The notes below the pieces were generated by a model that had not been told where the DNA came from, searched no databases, and worked only from the letters and a program-made list of their open reading frames with translations. Of a DNA stretch of 5,882 nt, positions 5,103 to 5,882 are shown one piece after another. Numbering within the stretch: the first letter of the stretch is position 1; the number at the start of each line of letters is the position of its first letter. Made by a program: the position numbers and the translations under genes. The stretch comes from Acidobacteriota bacterium. GTDB lineage: Bacteria > Acidobacteriota > Terriglobia > Terriglobales > Acidobacteriaceae. The stretch is from positions 1-5,882 of the forward strand of contig JAJYSL010000275.1 of the NCBI GenBank assembly GCA_021793595.1. Direction: 5' to 3'.

Positions 5103-5882
5103 ATGTTTGATTCGTTGCCCCACATCCCATCGCCGCGTCTGCGTCGCGGGAGTTTCGCTGGAACTACTGCTGCGTTATTTGTGCTTCTTGTTGTTTCTTC
5201 TTGCGCCTATGCGCAGCAAAACGCGAGGGCTCGGGCAGCTAATAATTTTGCTGGCGCACAAACGTCCGCCGCTTTGAAGGCTTTATCGACCCAGTCCCAG
5301 GCGGTGGTGGAAGGACTGTCCAAGCTGAGTTCCATTCCGGTGGAGGATTGGCGGTTGCATGTCGGGGATATGGCGCACGGAGAAGCGGTCAATTTGGATG
5401 ATTCCTCATGGCAAACGGTTCACGCCCCGTACCGGTCGAACATCACTGATATTGTCTGGTTGCGGACCTGGGTAGAAGTTCCTAAGACTCTGCACGGCTA
5501 CGATCTGACGGGCTCCAAGATCTGGATCCGGTCCTGGAGGAGCGATTCCGTAACTGTGTACTTCAACGGCCAGCGTGTAGCCGGAGGTGAGGATCTGGAA
5601 CCTGTTGTTCTGTTCAGTTCCGCCAAGCCCGGCGAAAAGGTTCTGATCGCCGTTCGGATTGGAGAGTCGTCCCGGCCCAAATTTATACCACCGATTCAAA
5701 TTGAGATCGATCCACCCGCGAATCGTCCAAATCCGCAGGATCTTTATACCGAGTTTGTATCGGCTGCGCTGCTGGTTCCCGATCTTGCCAAGAATGTGTC
5801 CGCAGAAACGGCAACGCTGGAAAAAGCGATCGACGATGTGGACATGAATGCGCTGCAGGGCGGTGATCAGCAAAAGTTCGAT
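5103..5882 (+). CDS. Exported alpha-mannosidase of GH38 type, N-terminal part (runs off the window)
   Basis: The frame stays open for 260 codons to the right edge, so only the N-terminal region is visible. Residues 1-37 are an export signal: basic PRLRRGS, a hydrophobic TTAALFVLLVV, then SSCAYAQQ. It could be cut by signal peptidase I after AYA (37), or lipidated at C34 because VSSC fits the lipobox. Residues about 75-205 look like a jelly-roll galactose-binding-like domain: EDWRLHVGDMAHGEA, DDSSWQTV, then DLTGSKIWIRSW, VYFNGQRVAGGEDLEPVVLF and AKPGEKVLIAVRI. The NGQRV segment is typical of such accessory domains in GH2 and GH38 enzymes. The order and wording match, from memory, the N-terminal region of acidobacterial GH38 alpha-mannosidases. 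The catalytic domain should begin further downstream, so the assignment is not proven here. The gene has its own promoter and RBS and diverges from the GH63 gene, fitting a shared role in degrading alpha-linked glycans. Confidence 0.72.
   Translation, partial: MFDSLPHIPSPRLRRGSFAGTTAALFVLLVVSSCAYAQQNARARAANNFAGAQTSAALKALSTQSQAVVEGLSKLSSIPVEDWRLHVGDMAHGEAVNLDDSSWQTVHAPYRSNITDIVWLRTWVEVPKTLHGYDLTGSKIWIRSWRSDSVTVYFNGQRVAGGEDLEPVVLFSSAKPGEKVLIAVRIGESSRPKFIPPIQIEIDPPANRPNPQDLYTEFVSAALLVPDLAKNVSAETATLEKAIDDVDMNALQGGDQQKFD

Noticed and set aside
5406..5873. Minus-strand frame of 155 codons opposite the GH38 gene
   Set aside because: Antisense to a frame with a promoter, RBS, signal peptide and recognisable family segments.
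1..5882. Search for tRNA, rRNA, CRISPR arrays, toxin-antitoxin pairs, defence genes or a replication origin
   Set aside because: No cloverleaf-like segments, no regularly spaced repeats, and no reading frames with defence or toxin motifs were visible on either strand.

Overview
The window reads as a piece of a carbohydrate-degrading accessory locus from a Gram-negative soil-type bacterium, most likely an acidobacterium (Acidobacteriota, Terriglobia-like). That placement is inference. It rests on moderately high GC, exported glycoside hydrolases with Gram-negative signal peptides, and the resemblance of the GH38 N-terminal region to acidobacterial alpha-mannosidases as I remember them. No marker gene is present to prove it.

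Layout from left to right. (1) Bases 1-116 are the right end of an IS481-family insertion sequence, with the last 39 codons of its transposase and a good right inverted repeat. (2) It is followed at once by CCTAGT (117-122), which fits the NCTAGN target preference of IS481 elements. The IS sits against the 5'-truncated remainder of a GH89 alpha-N-acetylglucosaminidase gene (to 1581), which keeps both expected catalytic glutamates but has lost about 250 N-terminal residues. (3) Bases 1582-1795 hold a consensus-hexamer sigma70 promoter and a long leader. (4) 1796-2443 encodes a small predicted lipoprotein of unknown function. (5) 2444-2720 is a convergent intergenic stretch with a GC-rich hairpin. 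(6) 2721-4673 on the minus strand encodes a secreted GH63-type (alpha/alpha)6-barrel glycosidase. (7) 4674-5102 is a divergent intergenic region with a good promoter, a hairpin plus T-run in the leader, and a strong RBS. (8) From 5103 to the window edge runs the N-terminal third or less of an exported GH38-type alpha-mannosidase.

All three enzymes act on alpha-linked sugars: alpha-GlcNAc (GH89), alpha-glucose or alpha-mannose-type linkages (GH63) and alpha-mannose (GH38). Together they suggest periplasmic or extracellular trimming of a glycan rich in alpha-linked residues, such as a glycoprotein- or exopolysaccharide-derived substrate. The genes are not one operon: the lipoprotein and the GH38 gene each have their own promoter, and the GH63 gene runs in the opposite direction. 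The IS insertion has probably inactivated the GH89 member.

I found no convincing new defence system, RNA gene, CRISPR array or novel machinery. The most notable item is the IS/GH89 junction, where the transposase stop codon is supplied by the target site itself.
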